Assembly: GCA_963712065.1 (NCBI GenBank)
Contig: CAVQGM010000001.1
Coordinates: 744,001 to 808,000 of the forward strand
Length of the DNA: 64,000 nucleotides
Reading direction: 5' to 3'
DNA from: CAVQGM01 sp963712065
GTDB taxonomy: Bacteria; Actinomycetota; Acidimicrobiia; Acidimicrobiales; Acidimicrobilacustridaceae
A program made the position numbers and the translations under genes. Of this stretch, positions 48,714 through 58,020 are shown one piece after another. The notes beneath the pieces were generated by a model that saw only the letters and a list, made by a program, of their open reading frames with translations, had not been told where the DNA came from and searched no databases. The stretch's first letter is position 1. Each line of letters begins with the position of its first letter.

Positions 48714-49967
48714 CTAGGTGCGAGCGGGGTGGAGCCGCGGGCCGGGCGTGAACTCGACGGGGAGGTGCTTGATGCCTCCGATGAAGTTCGACCGCAGCCG
48801 CTCCACCTCGCCGGCGACGCGCATGTCGGGCGTGCGGGCCACGAGCTGCTCGAACAACAGCCGCAGCTCGAGCCGGGCCAGGTTGGCGCCGAGGCAGAAG
48901 TGGGCGCCCCCGCCGCCGAACGCCACGTGGTCGTTCGGTGACCGTTCGATGTCGAAGCGGAACGGATCGTCGAAGACCTCCTCGTCGCGGTTGCCCGAGA
49001 CGTGCCACATGGCGATCTTGTCGCCCGCCCTGATCCGCTTGCCACGGAGCTCGACGTCGCGGGTGGCCTGGCGGCGGAAGTACAGCACCGGCGACGACCA
49101 ACGCAGCACCTCCTCGACCGCTGACGGCAGGAGCTCGGGGTGCGCACGCAGCTTGGCGAACTCGTCCGGCCAGGTCATGAACGCGTGCATGCCGTGCGCC
49201 GTCGCGTTGCGGGTCGTCTCGTTGCCGGCCACCGCGAGCAGCAGGATGAACAGCTCGAACTCCTCTGACGTCAGCTTGTCGCCGTCGATCTCGGCGTTGA
49301 TCAACTTCGTCACGATGTCGTCGCGAGGGTCGCTGCGCCTGGCCTCGCCGAGCGCGCTGGCGAACAGGTAGAGCTCGGCCGCGGCCATCGCCGCGTCGGC
49401 CTTGTCGTCGGGATCCTTGTTGTACTCGGGGTCGTCGGCGCCCACCATCCGGTTCGACCAGTCGAACAGCAGGTGGCGCTCCTCCTGCGGCACACCCATG
49501 ATGTCGGCGATCGCCTGCAGGGGCAGCTCCGCCGCGAGCTCCGTCACGAACTCGCACTCGCCTCGCTCGATGACCTGGTCGACGATGAGCTCGGCCCGGT
49601 AGGCGAGATGCGCCTCGATCAGGCCGATCATCCGCGGCGTGAAACCCTTGTTCACCAGCAGCCGATAGCGGGTGTGCCGCGGAGGATCGGTCATCACCAT
49701 GATCTTGCCGCGCATGTCCATTCCCTCGTCGATGGCGGACGGCTCGATCAGGGTGATCCCGCCGAGCTCGGCGCTGAACCCCTCGGCGTCACGGTTGACG
49801 AGCTGGAGATCTGCGTGCTTGGTGATCGACCAGAAGCCCGGACCGTCGGGTTCGGGTGTCCAGTGCACCGGATCCTCGGCACGGAGCACCGTGAACATGT
49901 CGTGGTGCTCTTGGCGTTGGAACCGATCCAGATCCAGCAGATCGACCTCGTCGAGCTCCACGCTCAC
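48714..49967 (-). CDS. cytochrome P450, CYP125-like (steroid C26/C27 oxidase type)
   Basis: A 417-residue P450. Motifs: I-helix LAVAGNETTRN near 242, ExxR in EEVLRWSSP, haem loop FGGGGAHFCLGANLARLEL near 358-376. The segments GFWSITKHADL, AELPLQAIADIMGVPQEER, WSNRMVGADDPEY and LRSNFIGGIKHLPVEF follow mycobacterial CYP125, which oxidises the cholesterol side chain. The GTG at 49967 is preceded by GAGAGGGG; TAGGGT at 49989-49994 is a likely -10. Together with the CYP142-like gene at 10948 it implies steroid side-chain oxidation. Substrate inferred, not shown. Confidence 0.9.
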   Translation of the reverse strand: MSVELDEVDLLDLDRFQRQEHHDMFTVLRAEDPVHWTPEPDGPGFWSITKHADLQLVNRDAEGFSAELGGITLIEPSAIDEGMDMRGKIMVMTDPPRHTRYRLLVNKGFTPRMIGLIEAHLAYRAELIVDQVIERGECEFVTELAAELPLQAIADIMGVPQEERHLLFDWSNRMVGADDPEYNKDPDDKADAAMAAAELYLFASALGEARRSDPRDDIVTKLINAEIDGDKLTSEEFELFILLLAVAGNETTRNATAHGMHAFMTWPDEFAKLRAHPELLPSAVEEVLRWSSPVLYFRRQATRDVELRGKRIRAGDKIAMWHVSGNRDEEVFDDPFRFDIERSPNDHVAFGGGGAHFCLGANLARLELRLLFEQLVARTPDMRVAGEVERLRSNFIGGIKHLPVEFTPGPRLHPART

Positions 49968-49988
49968 CCCTCTCGATGCGGACGACTC

Positions 49989-49994
49989 ACCCTA
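49989..49994 (-). promoter_or_regulatory. -10 hexamer for the CYP125-like gene
   Basis: On the minus strand TAGGGT lies 21 bases before the GTG at 49967; the leader contains GAGAGGGG as ribosome binding site. Confidence 0.4.
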
Positions 49995-50059
49995 CCCGGC
50001 AGGGCTGACCGGCTCGTCCGACGGGACCGTCGGCCCTGTCGAGGGGGCGGATGGCTCCC

Positions 50060-50065
50060 TACGCT
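50060..50065 (+). promoter_or_regulatory. -10 hexamer of a leaderless promoter for the epimerase-flavoprotein fusion
   Basis: TACGCT lies 8 bases before the ATG at 50074, with no ribosome binding site. Confidence 0.5.
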
Positions 50066-50073
50066 CGACCGCG

Positions 50074-52731
50074 ATGAAGGTCCTCGTCACCGGTGGTACC
50101 GGGTTCCTCGGGTCCCACGCGGTCGCGGCCCTCCTGTCCGCCGGGCACGACGTGCGGATGTTCGTGCGCAGCACCGACAAGCTCCACCGGGTCTTCGACC
50201 CGAAGGGCATCACGCTCGGCGACGTCGTCGTCGGCGACGTCCTCGACCCGTCGTCGATCGCCCCCGCCCTCGACGGGTGCGACGCGGTGCTGCACGCCGC
50301 CGGCGTGGTGGGCGTGTCCCATCCCGAGGGCGCGAGCCGCCGCACGAACGTCGACGGCACCCGGAACGTCGTCGGTCTCGCCCTGGCCGCCGGCCTCGAC
50401 CCGGTGGTCCACACGTCGAGCGTCGCCGCGCTGGTCCCCACCGAGGACCCCGTGCTCACCGTGGACACCCCGGTGTCCGACCCGCCCGGGCACTACGGCC
50501 GGTCCAAGGCCGAGGCCGAGCGGTACCTCCGTGCGGTGCAGGCCGACGGCGCCCCGGTGGTGTCGTTCCTGATCGGCGCGGTCTACGGGCCCGCCCAACC
50601 GCAGCTGGCCTCGGCCATGGAGAGCATCGTGGCGGCGGCCCGCGAGATGATGGTGATCACGTCCGGCGGCATCGGCGTGATCGACGTCCGTGACCTCGCC
50701 CGCCTGTTCACCGCGGCGATGGAGCCGGGCCGGGGCCCCCGTCGCTACCTGGCCGGCGGCCAGTACCTCACCTGGGCCGAGTGGACCGACGTGATGGGCG
50801 AGGTGCTCGGCCGGCCCGTCCGCCGGACGCGCCTGCCGGCCGGGGCGCTGGTGCGTGCCGGCCGGCTGCTCGACGCCGCCAGGAAGGTCCACGGCTTCGA
50901 CTACCCGCTGACCTACGAGGCGGCGGTCGAGATGACGGGCACGCCGCCGAACGACGACGGTCCGACGCTGGCCGACCTCGGGGTGGCCTACCGGCCGGTC
51001 CGCGACACCCTGGACGACGCCACCCGGTGGCTCGTGGAGGCCGGCCACCTCGACGCCCGGTACGCACCGAGGTTCGCCCCGGCGACCGACGAGACCACCG
51101 ACGTGGTGGTGCTCGGCTTCGGCGCCGCCGGCGCCGCCGCCGCCATCGAGGCCGCCGACGCCGGGGCGCGCGTGACCGTGGTCGATCGCTGGGGCGGGGG
51201 CGGCGCGACCGCCCGCAGCGGTGGGGTCGTCTACGCCGGCGGGGGCACACCGCAACAGGTCGCCGCCGGCTTCGCCGACGACGCCGACGCCATGTACGCC
51301 TACCTCCGCCACGAGGAGGGCCACGCGGTCGACGAGGGCACGCTGCGCCGGTTCTGCGAGCGCAGCACCGAGGACCTGGCCTGGCTGGGGGCGCTGGGCG
51401 TCGACATCGCGCCGGGGTTCGATCCCGGCAAGTCGGTGGTGCCCACCGACGACGACGTGGGCCTGTACTTCTCGGGCAACGAGCGCCAGGACGCCGACGA
51501 GCGGCCGGCCGTGCCCCGAGGGCACCGCGTCGCCGGGCGGGGCATGACCGGTCGGGACCTGCACCGCGCCCTCGCCGAGGCCGCCCGGCGGCGAGGGGTC
51601 GACGTGCGGACCGGCGTCCGCCCCACCCGACTCCTCGTCGACGACGGCCGGGTCGCCGGCGTCGAGGTGCTCGAGCTGCGGGACGAGCCCGGGGTGGCGC
51701 TCCGCCACGACGCGCTGTTCTTGCTGGCGACGTACACGGGTGAGCTCCTCCGCCGTCGCGTCCCGACCGTGTGGCGGGCGATCGAGCGGCTGGAGGGCAC
51801 CCGATCGGACCGGCGCCGGATCATGGCCTCGGGCGGCGTGGTGATCGCCACCGGGGGCTTCTCGTTCAACCCGGAGATGCTGGCGGCGGAGGCCCCCGCC
51901 TACCGCCGGTCGATGCCGCTCGGCACCGCCGGTGACGACGGGTCGGGGATCGAGCTCGGGCGCGAGGCCGGCGGCGCGGTGCGGATGATGGACCACTGCG
52001 CGGCGTCCCGGTTCGTCGCCCCGCCGGTCGCGCTGTGCGAGGGCGTGCTGGTCGACGCCGCCGGTGCGCGCATCTGCGACGAGAGCCTCTACGCCGCCAC
52101 GCTGTCGCGCCACATCGCCCACCACGACGGGCGCGCCTGGCTCGTCATCGACGACGCGGTCCGCGACCGCGTCGTCGAGGAGCTCCGCCGGCTACCGGGC
52201 CTGCGCGGGCACCGCCTGTCGGACCTCCTCCGGGGCCGGATCAACCACGTGTTGTTCCCCCACCTGTTCGGGCGGATCAACCTCTACGTCAACCGGGTCC
52301 GCGCCCCTTCGGTCACCGCGCTGGCCGAGCGCTGCGGCATCGAGCCCGAGGGGCTGCGAGCCACCATCGCCGACTACGGCGCGCGGGCGAGGTCCGGCGC
52401 GCCCGACCCGATGGGCAAGGCGCCGGCGTTGGTCCATCCCCTCGAGCAGGGTCCGTTCACCGCCATCCCGTGCCACCTGGACGGCTGGCTGTTCCCGGCG
52501 CCGACCATCACCCTCGGTGGCCTCGACGTCGACGGGGCGACCGCGGCCGTCCGGCGGCCGGACGGCACGCGCATCGCCGGGTTGTTCGCGGCCGGGCGCG
52601 CCGCCGCCGGGGTGGCGTCGCGCTCCTACGTGAGCGGCCTCTCCCTGGCCGACTGCGTGTTCTCCGGCCGCAACGCCGGGCGCAGCGCGGCGACCGCTGC
52701 TCGAGCGGCGGCGGCCTCGGCGGTGCCGTGA
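50074..52731 (+). CDS. fusion of an extended SDR (epimerase/3beta-HSD type) with a KstD-type FAD dehydrogenase
   Basis: An 885-residue two-domain enzyme without an internal stop. Residues 1-335 are an extended SDR: LVTGGTGFLGSHAVAALLS, catalytic Tyr/Lys in HYGRSKAEAERYL, and a substrate domain to about 330. Residues ~345-885 form an FAD-binding dehydrogenase of the fumarate reductase/3-ketosteroid-delta1-dehydrogenase group: VVLGFGAAGAAAAIEAADAG, RSGGVVYAGGG and the C-terminal SYVSGLSLADCVFSGRNAGR. In steroid catabolism a 3beta-hydroxysteroid dehydrogenase feeds delta1-dehydrogenation, so fusing the two would join consecutive steps. That reading is inference; both domains have other possible substrates. 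It is divergent from the CYP125-like gene. Confidence 0.85.
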   Translation: MKVLVTGGTGFLGSHAVAALLSAGHDVRMFVRSTDKLHRVFDPKGITLGDVVVGDVLDPSSIAPALDGCDAVLHAAGVVGVSHPEGASRRTNVDGTRNVVGLALAAGLDPVVHTSSVAALVPTEDPVLTVDTPVSDPPGHYGRSKAEAERYLRAVQADGAPVVSFLIGAVYGPAQPQLASAMESIVAAAREMMVITSGGIGVIDVRDLARLFTAAMEPGRGPRRYLAGGQYLTWAEWTDVMGEVLGRPVRRTRLPAGALVRAGRLLDAARKVHGFDYPLTYEAAVEMTGTPPNDDGPTLADLGVAYRPVRDTLDDATRWLVEAGHLDARYAPRFAPATDETTDVVVLGFGAAGAAAAIEAADAGARVTVVDRWGGGGATARSGGVVYAGGGTPQQVAAGFADDADAMYAYLRHEEGHAVDEGTLRRFCERSTEDLAWLGALGVDIAPGFDPGKSVVPTDDDVGLYFSGNERQDADERPAVPRGHRVAGRGMTGRDLHRALAEAARRRGVDVRTGVRPTRLLVDDGRVAGVEVLELRDEPGVALRHDALFLLATYTGELLRRRVPTVWRAIERLEGTRSDRRRIMASGGVVIATGGFSFNPEMLAAEAPAYRRSMPLGTAGDDGSGIELGREAGGAVRMMDHCAASRFVAPPVALCEGVLVDAAGARICDESLYAATLSRHIAHHDGRAWLVIDDAVRDRVVEELRRLPGLRGHRLSDLLRGRINHVLFPHLFGRINLYVNRVRAPSVTALAERCGIEPEGLRATIADYGARARSGAPDPMGKAPALVHPLEQGPFTAIPCHLDGWLFPAPTITLGGLDVDGATAAVRRPDGTRIAGLFAAGRAAAGVASRSYVSGLSLADCVFSGRNAGRSAATAARAAAASAVP

Positions 52732-52816
52732 CGAGGGCCTCCACCGATCGGCTCGGCCGGTCGTCCACCCGTCGTCCACCCGACGGCGCGGCGAGCGCCG
52801 ACGAACGGGGTCGCCG

Positions 52817-54304
52817 TCACGTCCCGGTCCGGGCGCGCCGCTCCTCCGCCGGCGCCGAGCCACCGCGACCGAGCTCGCGACGGAACCGGCCACCGCTTCG
52901 GCCCAGCAGCACGGCGACGCCGATGATCAGCGCGCCGGTGACCATGATCAGCAGGGGGGCCCGACCCTCCCCGGGGAAGAACCGACCGATGGCCCACGGG
53001 ACGTTCACGAGCAGGCCCACGGAGCCGAACACGGACAGCAGGACCTGGCCGGGCAAGGTGCCGAGCGCGATGAGCGCCACGGCCGTCACGATGCCGAGGA
53101 CGGGCGCGAAGCTCGGCCACTGCACCCCGGTGAGCGCGGCGCCACCGACGATCGCCAGCCCACCCGCCACCTCCACGACCACGGGCAACCGGACGAGCCG
53201 ACGGGCGCCCAGCAGGATCAGGAGGGCGCCGACCAGCCACACGAGCAGTCCGGTCGGGCCGCCGGCCTCGTGGGCGAAGAAGCCGAGGGTCGATGGGATG
53301 CCCTGCAGCAGTGCCAGCCCGCCGATGATGGCGAGCAGGATCTGGTCGGATCGTTCCGGGGCCAGGCCGGGCACCAGCGCCAGGCCGACCAGGCCGAGTC
53401 CGGTGGCCACCAGGAACACCAATCCCGGGCCCTGCCACGGCTCCGCGGACATCGACGCCCCGACGACCACGGCCACGGCACCGACGGCCTCGGCGAGCAA
53501 CGGCGTCGGGATGCGACGGGACAGGCCCGCCACGAGGTAGAGCCCGCCGACCGCCCACACGGCGGGACCGACCGGGCTCGAGCCCGCGAGCACCGCCACG
53601 AGCGCTCCCACCGCCACGGCCGACCCCGCCAGGACACCGAGCTGCTGCAGCGGTCGCGGCCGTCCCCGCCACAGCAGGCCACTGTGCAGGGCCACGGTTG
53701 CGCTGCCGGCGAGCACGACGGTCTCGTCGCGCTCGACCCCGAGGCCGTCGGCCACCAGCACCCCGACGAAGAGGGCGGCGGCGCCGGCGGACAGCAGCCA
53801 GAGCAGGCCGCGGAACCGGGCCAGGGCGGGGTCGTCCGATTCGCGCACGAGCGCGCCCCCTCCCAGCAGAGCTCCGGAGATGGCGGCGCTCAGGCCCAAT
53901 CGACCGGCGGTGGCGATGTCGGACCAGGACTGGGCGACGAGCACGACCAGGCCGGCGACGACCAACGTCCCGCCCAGGTACCCGAGCGCCTCCACGACCA
54001 CGGGCACCCGGCCGGCGCGGGCCGGCGACGGTGGGGCCGGCGGCGGTGGGAGGGAGGCCAGGACGCGCTCGTGCTCCGAGATCGCCGCAGCCTGCTCCGG
54101 CGACAGGAGGCCGGCCTCGACCCACCGTGCCAGCTCGGCGTCCACGCCGACGCTCGACGCCGCGGGGCCGGTGGCCTTCGCTGCGCCACCCGTGGACGCT
54201 CGGCCTCCGAGCGGTTCCGGGCCCGACCGTGACGCCGCCCGAGCGATGGCGACCGCCGAGGCCACGACGAGGGCGAGGAGCACCAACGCCCCTAGCCCGA
54301 TCAT
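52817..54304 (-). CDS. DUF2157-like polytopic membrane protein
   Basis: A 495-residue protein with an N-terminal helix, a cytoplasmic segment DAELARWVEAGLLSPEQAAA typical of DUF2157 proteins, and then about twelve membrane helices (for example EALGYLGGTLVVAGLVVLV and AVWAVGGLYLVAGLS). The C-terminus is basic and Arg-rich. Function of the family is unknown. ATG start at 54304; no ribosome binding site is evident. It is divergent from the carotenoid oxygenase gene across a 233-base region, and convergent with the fusion flavoprotein gene. Confidence 0.75.
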   Translation of the reverse strand: MIGLGALVLLALVVASAVAIARAASRSGPEPLGGRASTGGAAKATGPAASSVGVDAELARWVEAGLLSPEQAAAISEHERVLASLPPPPAPPSPARAGRVPVVVEALGYLGGTLVVAGLVVLVAQSWSDIATAGRLGLSAAISGALLGGGALVRESDDPALARFRGLLWLLSAGAAALFVGVLVADGLGVERDETVVLAGSATVALHSGLLWRGRPRPLQQLGVLAGSAVAVGALVAVLAGSSPVGPAVWAVGGLYLVAGLSRRIPTPLLAEAVGAVAVVVGASMSAEPWQGPGLVFLVATGLGLVGLALVPGLAPERSDQILLAIIGGLALLQGIPSTLGFFAHEAGGPTGLLVWLVGALLILLGARRLVRLPVVVEVAGGLAIVGGAALTGVQWPSFAPVLGIVTAVALIALGTLPGQVLLSVFGSVGLLVNVPWAIGRFFPGEGRAPLLIMVTGALIIGVAVLLGRSGGRFRRELGRGGSAPAEERRARTGT

Positions 54305-54398
54305 CTGCCGATCCCTTCAGGCCACCAGTGGGTCACGGGACGAGTGTGGGACCCGAACGGGGTCCGCGAACAGTGCCGAAGGGGTCTGTTGCCCCGGC

Positions 54399-54426
54399 CG
54401 AACGTCCGACGGACACGGTCGAACGT
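54399..54426. promoter_or_regulatory. two CGAACGT direct repeats 21 bp apart, possible operator
   Basis: CGAACGT occurs at 54399-54405 and 54420-54426, two helical turns apart, in the 233-base divergent region between the DUF2157 and carotenoid oxygenase genes. No regulator gene adjoins; this is a weak candidate. Confidence 0.3.
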
Positions 54427-54492
54427 GCCGGACCCGGCCACTGCCGAGCGGTGCGCCCGGCAGCGGAGCGACGTCCCCCACCCGAACGGTGG

Positions 54493-54498
54493 TACGTT
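54493..54498 (+). promoter_or_regulatory. -10 hexamer for the carotenoid oxygenase gene
   Basis: TACGTT lies 39 bases before the ATG at 54538; the leader contains GGGAGAG as ribosome binding site. Confidence 0.4.
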
Positions 54499-54537
54499 CC
54501 GCAGCGCGCACCGCCGCCTGACGGGAGAGCCGAGGCC

Positions 54538-55965
54538 ATGAGCACCACCGCCCCCCTCATCGGCCGCGTCACCGACGAGCACCACCAGCCCTTCCTCGCC
54601 GGCAACCTCTTCCCGATCGACCGCGAGATCGACGTCGCCGCCTGCGCCGTGGTCGGCGAGCTGCCGGAGGGTCTGACCGGCACGTTCGTGCGCAACGGGC
54701 CCAACCCGATGTTCGAGCCGCTCGGCCGCTACCACATGTTCGACGGCGACGGGATGCTGCACGCCGTCACCTTCGGACAGGGCGCCCCCTCCTACCGGAA
54801 CCGGTGGATCCGGTCGCGGGCGCTCCAGGCGGAGATCCGCCACGAGCGCTCCCTCTACCACGGGTTGGGCGAGCTGATGGAGTTCCCCGATCCCGCGCTC
54901 GTCGGCGACGCCGGTCCCATCAAGAACCCGGCCAACACCCACATCATCCGCCACGCCGGCCGGCATCTGGCGCTGTGGGAAGGGGGACCGCCCACCGAGG
55001 TCACGGCCGACCTCGACACGGTCGGTGAGTGGGACTTCGCCGGTCGCCTCCGCGGCGGGATGACCGCCCACCCCCGCCTCGACCCGCGCACCGGGGAGAT
55101 GTTCTTCTTCGCGTACTCACCCCTCCCGCCCTACCTGCGCTACCACGTCGTCGACGCCGTGGGTGCCCTCGTCCACAGCATCGAGATCGACCTTCCGGCA
55201 CCGGTGATGATGCACGATTTCGTGATCACCGAGCACCACGCCGTGTTCCTCGATTCGCCGATCGTGTTCGACATGGCCTTCGACGGCGGCCCGATGGTGG
55301 CGTGGAAGCCCGACAACGGCACCCGTCTGGGCGTGCTCCCCCGTCACGGCGACGCCGAGGAGATCCGCTGGTTCGAGGTCGACGCCGGCCACGTGCAGCA
55401 CTTCTGGAACGCGTGGGTCGAGGGGGACCGGATCGAGTTGTCCGGGAGCCGTCTCGCCCACCCCGAGTTCGGCATGGACACCGGCGGCGACCTCGAGCAG
55501 AGCTCGACCGACGCCACCGCCGGCCGGCCCGCCCGCTACTGGATCGACCTGGCCGCCGGGACCGCCGGCTGGGCGCAGTTCGACGACATCGGCGGCGACT
55601 TCTGCCGGTTCAACGACGCCTACGACGGCGTGCGCAACCGCTACGACTACATGAGCGCCTTCGCCGGTGCCGAGAACGCCATCGGCGACTTCGACGCCGT
55701 CGTGAAGTACGACGCGGTCACGGGGGCCCGCACCATGTGGCACGCCGGCGGGCACGGCCACGTCGGCGAGGCCGTGTTCGCACCCGACCCGTCGGGCGCG
55801 GAGGAGGACGACGGGTGGCTCGTCTGCGCGGTCTACGACGCCGCCGACGACCGCAGCGAGGTGTGCGTGCTCGACGCGCGCGACGTGGCGGCCGGTCCCG
55901 TCGCCCGGGTCCAGATCCCCCAGCGCATGCCGTTCGGCTTCCACGCCAACTGGTTCCCGGCCTGA
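54538..55965 (+). CDS. carotenoid oxygenase (RPE65/CCD family)
   Basis: A 475-residue seven-bladed beta-propeller enzyme. The family N-terminus is GTFVRNGPNPMFEP and YHMFDGDGMLHAVTF. Iron-ligand His residues are visible in MTAHPRLDP, MMHDFVITEHHAVF, VQHFWNAW and the C-terminal GFHANWFPA. It cleaves C=C bonds of carotenoids, apocarotenoids or stilbenes with O2 and Fe(II) in the cytoplasm. The cluster around it has no carotenoid biosynthesis genes. The frame is open upstream but ATG 54538 fits the family start. The intergenic region shows possible operator repeats. Confidence 0.92.
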   Translation: MSTTAPLIGRVTDEHHQPFLAGNLFPIDREIDVAACAVVGELPEGLTGTFVRNGPNPMFEPLGRYHMFDGDGMLHAVTFGQGAPSYRNRWIRSRALQAEIRHERSLYHGLGELMEFPDPALVGDAGPIKNPANTHIIRHAGRHLALWEGGPPTEVTADLDTVGEWDFAGRLRGGMTAHPRLDPRTGEMFFFAYSPLPPYLRYHVVDAVGALVHSIEIDLPAPVMMHDFVITEHHAVFLDSPIVFDMAFDGGPMVAWKPDNGTRLGVLPRHGDAEEIRWFEVDAGHVQHFWNAWVEGDRIELSGSRLAHPEFGMDTGGDLEQSSTDATAGRPARYWIDLAAGTAGWAQFDDIGGDFCRFNDAYDGVRNRYDYMSAFAGAENAIGDFDAVVKYDAVTGARTMWHAGGHGHVGEAVFAPDPSGAEEDDGWLVCAVYDAADDRSEVCVLDARDVAAGPVARVQIPQRMPFGFHANWFPA

Positions 55966-56024
55966 ACCGGTCGCCGTGCTGGCCGTGCTGGCCGTGCTGC
56001 TGGTCCTGCCCCGCGTGACCCGCT

Positions 56025-56381
56025 GTGAGCGGCTCGGGCACGGCGGTGGCCGACCAGTCGGGTTCGAAGACCATCGTGCTGGCCATCCTGTTGTCCTTCC
56101 GGCGCAACCGGTGGCCGCACGGCGCCGTGCTCGGCGAGGTCCCGGACCTGGGCGGGTGGCACAGCACGGCCGAGCACCCCGACGCCGACGAGCTCCCCGG
56201 CATCCACGTCGAGTTCGTGGAGATGCGTGACCGACTCCAGGACCTCCTCCAGCGGTACGGGCTCGACACCACGCTCGACCAGGAGCACTTCGACCCGAAC
56301 CTCCAGCACGCGCTGGGGGACATCCGGACGACCCGCAGCAGCAGCGAGGAACCACCCGACGAAGGGACGCAGCCGACATGA
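56025..56381 (+). CDS. 118-residue protein translationally coupled to an MFS gene
   Basis: No family recognised. The product has no signal peptide; a moderately hydrophobic stretch (KTIVLAILLSFRRNRWPHGA) lies near residue 15, followed by EVPDLGGWHSTAEHPDADEL and a helical EMRDRLQDLLQRYGLDTTLD. Its stop overlaps the ATG of the MFS transporter by 4 bases (ATGA), the same coupling seen in certain operons here, so I consider it real. The GTG start at 56025 lacks a clear ribosome binding site. A regulator or small partner of the transporter is possible. Confidence 0.55.
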   Translation: MSGSGTAVADQSGSKTIVLAILLSFRRNRWPHGAVLGEVPDLGGWHSTAEHPDADELPGIHVEFVEMRDRLQDLLQRYGLDTTLDQEHFDPNLQHALGDIRTTRSSSEEPPDEGTQPT

Positions 56382-57976
56382 GCACGGAACCCGAGGACAC
56401 GGTCGGCGACGAAGGTGGCGCCAACCCACGACTGGCGCTGCTGTTGGCGATGGCGATGTTCGTGCTCGTCGTCGACACGTCGTTGATGAACGTCTCGATC
56501 TCGGCGGTCATCGCCGACCTCGACACCACCGCCAGCGGCGTGCAGTCCGCGATCGCGCTCGAGGCCCTCGTGTCCGCCGCGTTCATCCTGATCAACAGCA
56601 AGCTGGGCGACCTCATGGGACGCAGGCGGGCCTACGTGCTCGGCCTGCTCGCCTACGCGGTCGGCGCGCTGGCCATGACCGTGGCCCAGAGCCTGACCAC
56701 GATCGTGGTCTTCTGGGCCATCATCGGCGGGCTCGGGGCGTCGCTGCTGCTGCCCGCCATGCAGTCCCTCATCCACGGCAACTTCGAGGGAGCGGCCCAG
56801 AAGAAGGCCTACGCGTTGGTGGGGGCCTCCGCCGCCGTCGCCGCCGCGATCGGCCCGCTCCTCGGCGGATTCGTCACCACCTACCTTTCGTGGCGGGTCG
56901 GCTTCGGCCTCGAGGTCGTCATCATCGCCGTGATCCTGTCCCAGATCCGCCTCGTGAAGGACGTCCCCTACACCGGGCCGCGGCAGATCGACCTCGTGGG
57001 TGCTGCGCTCTCGGTCGTCGGCATGGGCGGCGTCGTGCTCGGCATCCTCGTCTGGCAGGAGGGCGGCGAGTTCGTCGGCCTGTTGATGGCGATCGGTGCC
57101 GCCGCCCTCGCCGGGCTCGCCTTCTGGCTCATCCAGCGAAAGCGCGCAGGCAAGCCCACCCTGTTCGATCCCGACCTGTTCCGGCACCTGAACTTCCGGA
57201 TCGGCGTCTCCCAGCAGATGCTCCAGAACATCACCCTGGGTGGGGCCATGATCGCCCTGCCCCTCTTCCTGCAGATGACCCTGGAGTACGACGCCTTGCA
57301 GACCGGCCTCTCCCTGGCCCCCCTGTCGCTGTCGATGTTCGGGATGGCCATGCTCGCCGGGCGCAAGGCCGGCGACCGGCGCCCCAGCCGCATCGTCCTG
57401 GTCGGCTTCGCGCTCGCCACCGTCGGCATGGCCGCCATCATCCCGCTCGTGCCGCGCGTGGACTCGGGCTGGTACCTGCTGGTCCCGCTGCTCGTCACCG
57501 GCTCGGGCCTGGGCCTGCTCGTCTCGCAGCTCAACAACTTCACCCTCGCCCCCATCTCGGAGGAACGGATCAGCGAAGCCGCCGGGGTGAACTCGGCCGC
57601 GGGCTCGTTCGGCCTGTCGTTCGGCCTGGCGATGGCCGGCGGCATCATGCTGTGGGCCCTGGCCCTGAGCTTCACGAACATGACCGAAGAGAGCACCGTC
57701 ATCCCTCCCGACCAGCAGCAGCAGATCGCCGCCACCCTCGAGACCGACGCCGAGGTCATGAGCAACACCCAACTCGACCAGCAGCTCGCGGACGAGCCCG
57801 AGGACGTGCAGGACGCGATCCTCGCCATCAACACCGACGCCCGGAACCTCTCCCTCCAGGTCGCGCTCCTCGTCCCCGTGATCGCCGGGGCCCTCGGCCT
57901 CGCCAACTCGTTCCGGATGCTGCGCCTTCCCGACATCACACCGGCCGCCCCCCTCGACGGGGTCGACTTCGGCTGA
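56378..57976 (+). CDS. MFS transporter, DHA2 (14-helix) drug exporter type
   Basis: A 532-residue proton-driven exporter with 14 predicted helices. Early motifs: DTSLMNVSISAVIADL, typical of the EmrB/QacA branch, and motif A-like NSKLGDLMGRRRAYVLGLL. A long exported loop rich in Gln/Asp/Glu (about residues 440-490, including PPDQQQQIAATLETDAE) lies between helices 13 and 14. It should export drugs, lipids or toxic metabolites. Coupled to the 118-residue gene upstream by a 4-base overlap, with no adjacent TetR regulator. It is convergent with the ABC permease gene. Confidence 0.9.
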   Translation: MSTEPEDTVGDEGGANPRLALLLAMAMFVLVVDTSLMNVSISAVIADLDTTASGVQSAIALEALVSAAFILINSKLGDLMGRRRAYVLGLLAYAVGALAMTVAQSLTTIVVFWAIIGGLGASLLLPAMQSLIHGNFEGAAQKKAYALVGASAAVAAAIGPLLGGFVTTYLSWRVGFGLEVVIIAVILSQIRLVKDVPYTGPRQIDLVGAALSVVGMGGVVLGILVWQEGGEFVGLLMAIGAAALAGLAFWLIQRKRAGKPTLFDPDLFRHLNFRIGVSQQMLQNITLGGAMIALPLFLQMTLEYDALQTGLSLAPLSLSMFGMAMLAGRKAGDRRPSRIVLVGFALATVGMAAIIPLVPRVDSGWYLLVPLLVTGSGLGLLVSQLNNFTLAPISEERISEAAGVNSAAGSFGLSFGLAMAGGIMLWALALSFTNMTEESTVIPPDQQQQIAATLETDAEVMSNTQLDQQLADEPEDVQDAILAINTDARNLSLQVALLVPVIAGALGLANSFRMLRLPDITPAAPLDGVDFG

Positions 57977-58020
57977 ACCCCGCACGCCCGCGGCCCAGCG
58001 CACCCAGAACCGTGAGACGG

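Noticed and set aside
55976..56230. A small frame with a hydrophobic start built on CTGGCCGTG repeats
   Set aside because: It lies in another frame of the 118-residue gene region, and its remainder is Arg/Pro/His-rich without a domain.
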